Source: Nocardiopsis metallicus (lineage in GTDB: Bacteria > Actinomycetota > Actinomycetes > Streptosporangiales > Streptosporangiaceae). Taken from it: DNA of 64,000 bases. The notes under the pieces are model-generated. The model did not search any database, was not told where the DNA came from, and worked only from the letters and a program-made list of their open reading frames with translations. The stretch covers positions 1,116,001-1,180,000 of the forward strand of contig NZ_JACHDO010000001.1 of NCBI RefSeq assembly GCF_014201115.1, given 5' to 3'. Shown here in pieces: positions 18,808-25,727 of this stretch; positions within the stretch are counted from its first letter, which is position 1, and the number at the start of each line of letters is the position of its first letter. Position numbers and translations under genes: made by a program.

Positions 18808-19028
18808 CGAGTCTCCTTGGGATCTTTCCGAGCGAGACTAGGGAAACCGGGCCGGACTCACCCGGCGAACGCCGATACCCGCCCCCTATGCCCCGAAAGT
18901 CGCACCCAGTCGGCGCTCCCGGTCATCCGATCGTGCTCGCGGCAGGCTCCCGGAGAGCCGGTGGCTCCCCGCCGAAGAAGGTGCCCTCGCCGCTTCCCGG
19001 CACCCGCTCGTTTTCGCGACTGGAGGTT

Positions 19029-19394
19029 TCACCGAGAGCGCTGCGGAGTGGTTCGAAGCGGTTCAGAGCGGTTGTGGGAGGTTCCTGCCCCCAAGATCTC
19101 CCACCGGGGGATGGGCGGGTACTGGGCGGGGCACACGATGCGCGGTGTCTGGCCGATCGGCAGGTGCGCGGAATCCTCGCGCAGCTCGCCGTCCCGCCGC
19201 ATGTACTGGAAGGTGCCGTCGACGAACACCAGAGAGCCGGTGGCCCGCTGCCATGCCGCGACGGTTTCGGGCACCGTGGCGGGGATCCGCCGACCCGTGT
19301 ACCAGACGGGGTCGGTCGGAACGAGCACGGTTCGTTCCTCGGGCAGGCACAGGTCGAACCCGGGCTCGAAGGCGTGTCGCCGGGTCACGCCCAC
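19029..19394 (-). pseudogene. Possible remnant of a PLP-dependent aminotransferase
   Basis: A 121-codon frame whose middle part (Val-Pro-Thr-Asp-Pro-Val-Trp-Tyr-Thr-Gly-Arg, then Val-Phe-Val-Asp-Gly-Thr-Phe-Gln-Tyr-Met-Arg and Ile-Val-Cys-Pro-Ala) recalls the segment before the cofactor lysine in class I/II aminotransferases. The lysine region and both ends are missing, and a stop lies just upstream in frame. I read it as a decayed fragment. It could also be a small functional unknown gene or a chance frame in GC-rich DNA. Confidence 0.35.
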
Positions 19395-19513
19395 GGGCCC
19401 GGCGCCGAAGCGGTGCTACCGGCTGACGGTCGGCCCCGCGGGCAGCCGTGTCACCGGGCCCGCCGTACCGGTGCCTCCGGTGGAGGCCCGGGTACGGTGG
19501 CCCGGGTGGCAGG

Positions 19514-20770
19514 TCAGGCGTGCTGGTGGTGGGCGTGCACGCCCCGCACGTCCCACACGGGGAAGGGGTCGGCCAGGCGCTCCCAGGGGGTGTGGAACTC
19601 CTCGTCGGTCAGCAGACAGGAGTCCAGTGCCGACTTCAGCGCCTCATGGCGCAGTTCCGTGCCGATGAACACCAGTTCCTGTCGGGGTTCCACGGTCTCG
19701 CTGCCTTCGAGGTCCTCGGGGGAGTAGCCGAGGGCGAGGCCGTCGGCGGGGTCCCAGACTCCGGCGGGTTCGAACCGGGCCACCGGTCCGGCCTGGGACC
19801 ACAGGCCGGTCATCCTCGGCCGGGTGGCCAGCCAGAAGAACCCCTTGGTGCGCAGGATCGTGCCGAAGCCGCTCCCTTCGAAACCCGAGGAGAGCAAGTC
19901 CCAGAGCCGCTGCGGGTGGAAGGGGCGTTCCGCCCGGAACACCAGGCTGGAGATCCCGTACTCCTCGGTCTCGGGCACGTGGTCGCCGTTGAGCTCGTTC
20001 ACCCACCCGGGCGCGCGCGAGGCCCGCTCCAGGTCGAAGCGGTTGGCGCCGACGAGTTCGACCGGGTCCACCTGACCGTGTTCGATCCGCAGGACGCGTG
20101 CCAGGGGGTTGAGGCGGCGCACGGCGGCCTCCACGTGGTCGGCCTGCTCCGGCGTGACCAGGTCGATCTTGTTGACCAGGATCAGGTCGGCGAACTCCAC
20201 CTGGTCGACCAGCAGGTCGCTGACGGTGCGTTCGTCGTCCTCGTAGGCGTCCAGGCCGCGTTCGACCAGGTCGTCCCCGGCACCGAGCTCGCTCAGGAAC
20301 CCGGCGGCGTCGACCACCGAGACCATGGTGTCCAGACGCGCCCCCTGGAGCAGGGGGTTCCCGTCCGCGTCCGGGACGGCGAAGGTGGCCGCCACGGGCA
20401 TGGGTTCGGAGATACCGCTGGACTCGATGATCAGGTGGTCGAAGCGGCCCTGGCGGGCGAGCTCGGCGACCTCCTCCAGCAGGTCGTCGCGCAGGGTGCA
20501 GCAGATGCACCCGTTGGTCATCTCCACCAGGCGCTCGTCGGTCCGGGTCAGGTGGCCCTCGCCCCTGACCAGGTCGGCGTCGATGTTGATCTCGCTCATG
20601 TCGTTGACGATGACCGCCACCCGCAGGCCGTCCAGGCGGTGCAGCAGGTGGTTGAGCAGGGTGGTCTTGCCCGCGCCCAGGAAACCGGAGAGTACGGTCA
20701 CCGGGAGTGCGGGCGCGTCAGCGGGTGCTGTGGCGGTTGCGCCGGTAGGCGTGCTCGTGGAGGTGGACAT
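19514..20770 (-). CDS. COG0523 (CobW/ZigA-type) metal-chaperone GTPase
   Basis: A 418-residue G3E GTPase of the COG0523 family, which uses GTP to hand metal ions (usually zinc) to target proteins. Walker A Gly-Phe-Leu-Gly-Ala-Gly-Lys-Thr-Thr is at 29-37. The metal-binding Cys-Ile-Cys-Cys is at 88-91, Glu-Ser-Ser-Gly follows, and Asn-Lys-Ile-Asp is the guanine-specificity motif. A CobW C-terminal domain ends in a His-rich tail (Val-His-Ala-His-His-Gln-His-Ala). The ATG at 20770 lies two bases after the methyltransferase stop, so they share a transcript. The Zur-type context suggests zinc. This is the only one of the three COG0523 proteins here with a complete nucleotide site. Confidence 0.92.
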   Translation of the reverse strand: MSTSTSTPTGATATAPADAPALPVTVLSGFLGAGKTTLLNHLLHRLDGLRVAVIVNDMSEINIDADLVRGEGHLTRTDERLVEMTNGCICCTLRDDLLEEVAELARQGRFDHLIIESSGISEPMPVAATFAVPDADGNPLLQGARLDTMVSVVDAAGFLSELGAGDDLVERGLDAYEDDERTVSDLLVDQVEFADLILVNKIDLVTPEQADHVEAAVRRLNPLARVLRIEHGQVDPVELVGANRFDLERASRAPGWVNELNGDHVPETEEYGISSLVFRAERPFHPQRLWDLLSSGFEGSGFGTILRTKGFFWLATRPRMTGLWSQAGPVARFEPAGVWDPADGLALGYSPEDLEGSETVEPRQELVFIGTELRHEALKSALDSCLLTDEEFHTPWERLADPFPVWDVRGVHAHHQHA

Positions 20771-20772
20771 CT

Positions 20773-21516
20773 CTACTTCTCTTCTCGGAGGACCTTGAAC
20801 AGTCCTGCTTCGGGCGGGCCGTGCGGGACGACGCTCAGGCCGTGCGGCGCGGCTTCGGCGCGCAGGGCCTGTTCGTTGACCGTCCACCAGTCGTAGTGGA
20901 CCTCGTCACGGCTGATGAGCCGGTCGCCTTCGTGGACCTCGTAGGTCATGTGCCAGGAGAGCTGTTCGGTGCCGGCCGGTTCCGCCCCGGCCCAGCCGAC
21001 GTAGGAGCGCTCCCCGACGCGGAGTTCGGACATCCTGGTGCGCTCGACGTGCTCCGGTTCGACCGGTACGGGCAGGTTGAGCAGGGCGAACGCCCCCGGA
21101 GCGAGGCGGGTCGCCAGGTCCTCCCAGAGACGGTCCCGCTCGTGCGGGCTGAAGTGGCCGATGAGGTTGGCCGCCACCAGGCCGCCGATCCGGTCCGGCA
21201 GGCGGGCCGAGAGCAGGTCGTCGCCGTCCACGGTCACCCGGGGCCGCAGGTCCGGATCCTCGAAGACCCTTGACAGCAGTACCGACCGCAGGGGAAGCGA
21301 CGGTTCGATCGCCAGCACCCGTGCTGACGCGAGTGTGCGGGCGATGAGTCGTGTTCCCAGGCCGCCGCCGGCACCGGCGTCGACCACCGGTCCGGCGTCG
21401 GTCGGCAGTTCCCGCAGGGCGTCGGCGACCGTCGCCGCGTGGTGCTCCCACCACCCGGCGATCATCAGGTCGATGAACTGGCCGGAGCGGTCGTAGGGGT
21501 CGTCGTATCCGGTCAA
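20773..21516 (-). CDS. SAM-dependent methyltransferase in the zinc island
   Basis: About 247 residues with a class I methyltransferase fold. Motif I is Val-Val-Asp-Ala-Gly-Ala-Gly-Gly-Gly-Leu near residues 45-54, followed by the Ala-Ile-Glu-Pro acidic strand end. The start is probably TTG 21516, preceded by GAGGAG at normal distance; an earlier ATG at 21573 would overlap the end of the next gene. It sits between two COG0523 genes and ends two bases before the third. The substrate is not deducible. A role in a metallophore or in modifying a zinc-related protein is only inferred from position. Confidence 0.8.
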   Translation of the reverse strand: MTGYDDPYDRSGQFIDLMIAGWWEHHAATVADALRELPTDAGPVVDAGAGGGLGTRLIARTLASARVLAIEPSLPLRSVLLSRVFEDPDLRPRVTVDGDDLLSARLPDRIGGLVAANLIGHFSPHERDRLWEDLATRLAPGAFALLNLPVPVEPEHVERTRMSELRVGERSYVGWAGAEPAGTEQLSWHMTYEVHEGDRLISRDEVHYDWWTVNEQALRAEAAPHGLSVVPHGPPEAGLFKVLREEK

Positions 21517-21569
21517 TGCGTGTCTCCTCGGTGGAACTCGGCACTCGGTGAGCGGCCGGGGGCGGTCGC

Positions 21570-22658
21570 TCACCCGTCCGGTCGGTGTTCGTGGGCGAAG
21601 AACGGCTGGAAGGGGTCATCGGGTGGCGGGCCGGCCGCCTCCCACTCCCGTTCCTCGGCTGGGTCGAGAAGACAGGAGTCCAGGAGGGTGAAGAGGCGGC
21701 CGGTGTCCAGACCCAGGCCGGTGAAGGCCAGGTGCTGGCACCGGTCACCGGTGCCGGGGCGTGAGTCGAACGCGGTGGTGGGAGGCCGGAAACCGGTCAC
21801 GAGGTGGCGGGTTCGCGTCGGGAGCGCTGCCGTCCACGGCCCGCCGGGTTCCAGGGACAGCGAGGTGCCGTTGGCCTCCCACACGACCATGGTGTCGGGC
21901 CGTCCGGCCAGCCACAGGCGTCCCCGGCTGCGCAGGCTGGTGGCGGTCATCTCGTCCAGGACCTCGAAGAACCGGCCGGGGTGCAGCGGGCGGAACCGGC
22001 GCCAGACGGCGGTCTGTGCGGCTTCGTCCTCAGCCGGGTCCGACGGCGGCGGGGGAGGGAAGGCGGGCAGGACGCGGTGGAGCGCCGCCGCGAAGTCGAA
22101 GCTGCCGCGGAACAGTGTCGGCGGGTGTTCTCCGTTGGTGTGGGAGACAACGCTGGCCGCCGGGTTCAGGTGGGTGACCAGGGACCGGCACACACGGACC
22201 TGGGCGGCGGGTGCCGCACCCCTGACCACGGCCACGTGGTCGGAGAAGTCGATCTGGCGCAGCAGTACGTCGCCCAGGGTGCGCGGATCGCTCGCGGAGT
22301 CGGCCAGCCCGGCGGAGAAGGCCGTCTCGCCGCCCAGCAGGTCGGGGACGAGCAGCTGGGCGTCGACCGCCGTGACCACGGCGCAGAGGTGGAGTTCGGG
22401 GTGGCGCTCCAGGAGCGTTTCCACCGCCGTGTGCGGCTCGACGTCCGCGGGGGCGTCGAACACCTGGTGGAGGGGGCGGGAGCCGGGAGGGTTCGGGCTC
22501 TGTGCCGGAAGTCCTCGCGCAGCCTGAGGAGCTCCGGCTTCGAGGCGGTGCGGTTCCGTACCCGGTACCGCTTCGGTCAGGGATCGCGCGAGGCGTCGTC
22601 GGGCAGCCTCATGGGTGCCCAGGACGAGCACGGCGCGGGGCCGACGGTCACCGTTCAC
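21570..22658 (-). CDS. COG0523-like protein lacking the P-loop
   Basis: A 362-residue protein with the C-terminal half of the CobW/COG0523 family (Leu-His-Pro-Gly-Arg-Phe-Phe-Glu-Val-Leu, Arg-Gly-Arg-Leu-Trp-Leu-Ala, then Gln-His-Leu-Ala-Phe-Thr-Gly and Leu-Leu-Asp-Ser-Cys-Leu-Leu). The position of Walker A holds Leu-Gly-Thr-His-Glu-Ala-Ala-Arg-Arg-Arg, with no Gly-Lys-Thr. No Cys-x-Cys-Cys and no Asn-Lys-x-Asp are found. It is therefore unlikely to bind GTP in the usual way. It runs in the same direction as the intact GTPase and methyltransferase, 53 bp upstream of the latter. Absence of frameshifts argues for a functional non-GTPase role. Confidence 0.8.
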   Translation of the reverse strand: MNGDRRPRAVLVLGTHEAARRRLARSLTEAVPGTEPHRLEAGAPQAARGLPAQSPNPPGSRPLHQVFDAPADVEPHTAVETLLERHPELHLCAVVTAVDAQLLVPDLLGGETAFSAGLADSASDPRTLGDVLLRQIDFSDHVAVVRGAAPAAQVRVCRSLVTHLNPAASVVSHTNGEHPPTLFRGSFDFAAALHRVLPAFPPPPPSDPAEDEAAQTAVWRRFRPLHPGRFFEVLDEMTATSLRSRGRLWLAGRPDTMVVWEANGTSLSLEPGGPWTAALPTRTRHLVTGFRPPTTAFDSRPGTGDRCQHLAFTGLGLDTGRLFTLLDSCLLDPAEEREWEAAGPPPDDPFQPFFAHEHRPDG

Positions 22659-22716
22659 GGGCCTACCTCCGGTTCTCGGTGGGAGATTCGGTCACCGGTG
22701 CTCCTTGAAGACGGGT

Positions 22717-22731
22717 GTGACCAGTGGTTAC
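22717..22731. promoter_or_regulatory. 15-bp palindrome in a divergent promoter
   Basis: An imperfect palindrome of form GTnACCAnTGGTnAC lies between the P-loop-less COG0523 gene (leftward) and the histidine-rich gene (rightward). It is unlike the AT-rich Zur-type boxes further right, so it may serve another regulator, or nothing. Confidence 0.3.
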
Positions 22732-22782
22732 GTTGTTACTGTTCGCGCGAGCAGTGAGCCGGACACGCATCTGGGGGAGAAC

Positions 22783-23085
22783 ATGGCGACCGCACATCTG
22801 ACCCACGAGGGCCACACGCATCAGCACGGCGAGGGCTGCGGACACGTTTCGGTGCCCCACCAGGGCCACGTGGACTACGTGCACGACGGGCACCTTCACC
22901 GCGTCCACGACGACCACTGGGACGAGTGCCCCACCGAAGGGCACGCCGTACACGAGGACCACACGCACGCGCACGGTGAGGGCTGCGGGCACGTGGCCGT
23001 GCCGCACGAGGACCACGTGGACTACGTGCACGACGGGCACCTTCACCGCAAGCACGACGACCACTGGGACGAGCACTCGGCGTAG
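22783..23085 (+). CDS. Histidine-rich tandem-repeat metal-binding protein
   Basis: A 100-residue protein with 27 histidines. Residues 11-48 and 60-97 are a 38-residue tandem repeat with 33 identical positions. Each unit has His-Thr-His-x-His-Gly-Glu-Gly-Cys-Gly-His, then Val-Pro-His, His-Val-Asp-Tyr-Val-His-Asp-Gly-His-Leu-His-Arg and His-Asp-Asp-His-Trp-Asp-Glu. The Cys and dense His suggest zinc or nickel binding, as storage, buffering or donation to a chaperone. No signal peptide or membrane segment is present, so it is cytoplasmic. The ATG at 22783 has an excellent GGGGGAGA before it. It diverges from one P-loop-less COG0523 gene and converges with the other. Confidence 0.9.
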   Translation: MATAHLTHEGHTHQHGEGCGHVSVPHQGHVDYVHDGHLHRVHDDHWDECPTEGHAVHEDHTHAHGEGCGHVAVPHEDHVDYVHDGHLHRKHDDHWDEHSA

Positions 23086-23128
23086 CGGCCGACGACGGTC
23101 CCGGGCTGTTCCTCGCGGGCGGTCGGGT

Positions 23129-24232
23129 TCATTTTTCCGAGAACTCGGCGAAGGGGTCGTTGTGGAATTCCTGGCCTGCCTCTGCCTCGGTGACCAGGCA
23201 CGACTCCAGCAGAGTCAGCAGGGCTCCGGTGTCCATGCCGACCCCGGTGAAGGCCAGGTGCTGGCGGCGGTCGCCCACCACCGGGTCCCAGTCCAGGAGG
23301 GCGGAGGACCGCCGGGTCCGGGAGACCAGGTCCATGGCCGCGTCGGGGAGCGCGGCCATCCAGGGGCCGCCGTTCTCCACCATGAGCAGGTCCTGGTGGG
23401 AGTCCCACACCAGGAGGGTGTCGGGCTGGCTGGCCAGCCAGAACCTGCCCCTGCCGCGCAGGCTCATGGCGACGATCTCCTCCAGCGCCTCGGCGAGCCG
23501 CTCGGGGTGCATCGGCCGGGTCCTGGTCCAGGTCACCGTTCGTACGCCCTGGTCCTCGGCGTGGTCCGTGTAGTGCGCCCATGCCGGGTTGGTGCGGGCG
23601 TGAGCTGACTCGGGCTCGAAACGCCCGTCGAGGAAGCCCTGGAGGTCCGAGCTGGAACGGACGATCACGGCCGCGGGGTTGAGTTGCCCGAGCAGGGCCC
23701 GTGCGTGGCGGTCGGCTCCCGAACCGTGCAGGACGATCACGTTCGGGTACTCCAGCTGCCGGTTGAGGACTTCGGCGACCGTGCGGGAGTCGTCCTGGGC
23801 GATGTCCAGTCCGCGGTCGCTCAGATCGTCGTTACTGCCCAGGTCCGCGGTCAGATGGGCGAGATCGACGGCCGCGGCGACGGTCGCCAGGCGCAGCCCG
23901 TCCTGCGCGGCGATGTTCTCGGCGATCAGTCGGGGTTCCACCCCGTCCCAGGACTCCACCACGCACAGGTCGTGTCGGCCGGCGTCCGCGGTGCTCAGGA
24001 GGAAGGGGATGAGGTCCTCGCGCAGAGTGCAGGAGGCGCAGGCGTGGTCGAGGTGTACCTGCTCGCTCTCCAGGGGGCCGGAGCAGTCGCGCACCTCGCG
24101 GTGGACCGCTCCGTCACTGATGTCCTCCATGTTGTGATGCACGCTGATGGAACGCGGAACCGCGGCCAGGAGGTCGTTGACGGCCTGACGGCGCGCGGCC
24201 GCGTGCAGACCGGTGACCAGTGCGATGCGCAT
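23129..24232 (-). CDS. Second COG0523-like protein lacking the P-loop
   Basis: A 367-residue paralogue of the product of 21570-22658. It has the CobW C-terminal pattern (Met-His-Pro-Glu-Arg-Leu-Ala-Glu-Ala-Leu, Arg-Gly-Arg-Phe-Trp-Leu-Ala-Ser-Gln-Pro, Gln-His-Leu-Ala-Phe-Thr-Gly, Leu-Leu-Glu-Ser-Cys-Leu). Walker A is replaced by Val-Thr-Gly-Leu-His-Ala-Ala-Ala-Arg-Arg. The family Cys-x-Cys-Cys is reduced to Cys-Ala-Ser-Cys at 65-68, still able to bind metal. An AT-rich Zur-type palindrome lies about 35-55 bp upstream of its ATG, so it is probably induced by zinc starvation and may lead the leftward operon, although a 470-bp gap holds the convergent His-rich gene. Confidence 0.82.
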   Translation of the reverse strand: MRIALVTGLHAAARRQAVNDLLAAVPRSISVHHNMEDISDGAVHREVRDCSGPLESEQVHLDHACASCTLREDLIPFLLSTADAGRHDLCVVESWDGVEPRLIAENIAAQDGLRLATVAAAVDLAHLTADLGSNDDLSDRGLDIAQDDSRTVAEVLNRQLEYPNVIVLHGSGADRHARALLGQLNPAAVIVRSSSDLQGFLDGRFEPESAHARTNPAWAHYTDHAEDQGVRTVTWTRTRPMHPERLAEALEEIVAMSLRGRGRFWLASQPDTLLVWDSHQDLLMVENGGPWMAALPDAAMDLVSRTRRSSALLDWDPVVGDRRQHLAFTGVGMDTGALLTLLESCLVTEAEAGQEFHNDPFAEFSEK

Positions 24233-24265
24233 CGGATGCTCCTCTCCATGGTGTCTTCAATATTG

Positions 24266-24285
24266 AAAATGAAAATCGTTTCCGT
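24266..24285. promoter_or_regulatory. Zur-type operator before the leftward COG0523 gene
   Basis: An AT-rich palindromic stretch containing TGAAAATCGTTTCC preceded by TTGAAAA, strongly contrasting with the GC-rich surroundings. It resembles actinobacterial Zur boxes (TGAAAATGATTTTCA type). It is placed 34-53 bp before the gene starting at 24232. Confidence 0.7.
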
Positions 24286-24360
24286 ACTTTACACGACCCC
24301 GTCGGTGGCCGGTGCGCCCCGGGTGGGGCGGTTGGGGTAGCTGCGGGCATGTTACGGTAC

Positions 24361-24375
24361 TGATAATCATTTTCA
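24361..24375. promoter_or_regulatory. Zur/Fur-type operator before the Fur-family gene
   Basis: A 15-bp near-perfect palindrome TGATAATCATTTTCA that matches Fur/Zur consensus sequences closely. It lies about 108 bp before the Fur-family start and 130 bp from the leftward COG0523 start, and is the best of the three boxes in this window. Confidence 0.75.
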
Positions 24376-24482
24376 TCTACCCGAGTCGTGCCCCCCAGGA
24401 GTCCTCCTCGTGTACGTAGGGCGATGCCAACGCCGAGTTGGCCCCGTGTCGCCGGTGATCCCCCATCGGGCAGTCGGCTGAT

Positions 24483-24893
24483 ATGGCCAACACACCCAAG
24501 TACGACGATGCCGTGCTCAGGGTTCTGGGCCGTGGCTCCCGCTTTCGCAGCTGTCGGGAGATCCTCCGGGACCTGGACCGGTCGAACCCCTCCGCCTCCG
24601 GTCCGCCGAGCCTGTCCACCATCTACCGCACGGTCCACCGAATGTCCCAGGAGGGAGTGCTGGACACGATCCAGTCTCCGGAGGGGGAGCGTCTCTATCG
24701 GCGGTGCAGGACGCCCGTTCGCCACTACCACCTGTTCTGCCGGGTCTGCGGTGAGGTGGAGGAGGTCGATCAGGTCGCCGAAATCACGGAAGTCGTGGAG
24801 AAGATCCAGGGCATGAGCGATTTCGATCAGGTCGACCACACCTTCGAGCTGACCGGTGTCTGTCCGCGTTGTCTGTCGACCGCCCGCGGCTGA
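24483..24893 (+). CDS. zur: Fur-family repressor, probably Zur
   Basis: A 136-residue Fur-family regulator. The winged helix covers about 5-75 (Thr-Ile-Tyr-Arg-Thr-Val is the recognition helix). The zinc-binding signature Arg-His-Tyr-His-Leu-Phe-Cys-Arg-Val-Cys-Gly is at 80-90, and the second cysteine pair Cys-Pro-Arg-Cys is at 127-130. All structural-zinc cysteines (86, 89, 127, 130) are present. The neighbours (COG0523 proteins, a His-rich protein, Zur-like boxes) point to zinc rather than iron, but Fur and Zur cannot be separated by sequence alone. A Fur-type palindrome upstream implies autoregulation. Confidence 0.85.
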   Translation: MANTPKYDDAVLRVLGRGSRFRSCREILRDLDRSNPSASGPPSLSTIYRTVHRMSQEGVLDTIQSPEGERLYRRCRTPVRHYHLFCRVCGEVEEVDQVAEITEVVEKIQGMSDFDQVDHTFELTGVCPRCLSTARG

Positions 24894-25022
24894 AGCCCAT
24901 GGGCTTGCGGGTGGGTGTCCGCCCGGATGGTGGATCCGGCCTCCCCCCTCCGGCGTCCTCCCTTTGTGCAGAGCGGGTCGCCCCGGCGCTTCCGCCGGTG
25001 CTATACATGGACATGTCAGCAA

Positions 25023-25037
25023 TGAAAACGGTTTTCG
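25023..25037. promoter_or_regulatory. Zur-type operator before the ABC transporter region
   Basis: A palindromic TGAAAACGGTTTTCG in an AT-rich island, 130 bp after the Fur-family gene. It would control whatever is transcribed rightwards: the decayed gene and then the two ABC proteins. Confidence 0.65.
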
Positions 25038-25083
25038 TTATTGCTCGCCGGGCGCAAGGCGACCCCAGGGGGTGCGCGGCTCA

Positions 25084-25727
25084 GTGACGAACGAATCGAA
25101 CCCGCCGGAGCCAAGCCGACGGTCACCGTGCGGGACCCGCGCGACCTGAGCGCTGACGGGGTCGAACAGGCCCTGGCGAGGATCAGGGAGTGCCCGCCGA
25201 CGCCTGGACGTCGCGGAAGCGCTCAGCTCCTACGGGGAGCGGCTGGTCCCGGGCGACCTGGACCTCGTCGAGGCCCCCGCAGACCACCCCTGCCCCTTCC
25301 CCAACGGCAACAGGCGGCCCCAGCCCTGGCCAACCGGGTCGACCCCCCTCCCCGGCCCACGACTCAGGGGCCTGGCCCAGTACCCCCTGACCGATCACGT
25401 TCGAGCCGCGTGCACGCGAACCCACACCTTCCCTCTCGTGGAGGACACGATCCCAGCCATCGACTGCTACTCACCGGACGCCGAGCTCTTCGACCTCGTC
25501 GGCCACCGCCAGGTGTCCTCCGACCCCGACCCGCGCTGTCGGGTCACCGTCCTGCCCGAGCCCGCGCGGGAGATCCCGCTGCCCGACCCCATCGCGGCGG
25601 CGGCGCCCTTCGGCGTCGCCGGGCACCTCCCCCGTGCGGAGCGCGGGGAGCCCTCGCGGCCTCCGGTCGACCGCCTGCCCGGCGGCGGCCACGAGGCCGC
25701 CCCGGAGACCTGGGGGCCGGTCACATG
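25084..25727 (+). pseudogene. Decayed gene between a Zur box and the ABC pair
   Basis: No single frame covers this stretch plausibly. A protein-like N-terminus is seen in one frame (Val-Thr-Val-Arg-Asp-Pro-Arg-Asp-Leu...Ala-Leu-Ala-Arg-Ile-Arg-Glu-Cys, near 25120-25195). Protein-like sequence then continues in another frame from about 25205 (Leu-Ser-Ser-Tyr-Gly-Glu-Arg-Leu-Val-Pro-Gly-Asp-Leu, later Thr-Ile-Pro-Ala-Ile-Asp-Cys-Tyr) to the stop just before the first ABC start. This looks like one gene with at least one frameshift near 25195-25210. I cannot identify its family. A sequencing error would also explain it. Confidence 0.45.

Noticed and set aside
24893..24906. AAGCCCATGGGCTT after the Fur-family gene as a terminator
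   Set aside because: A palindrome without a loop forms a poor hairpin; no T-run follows.
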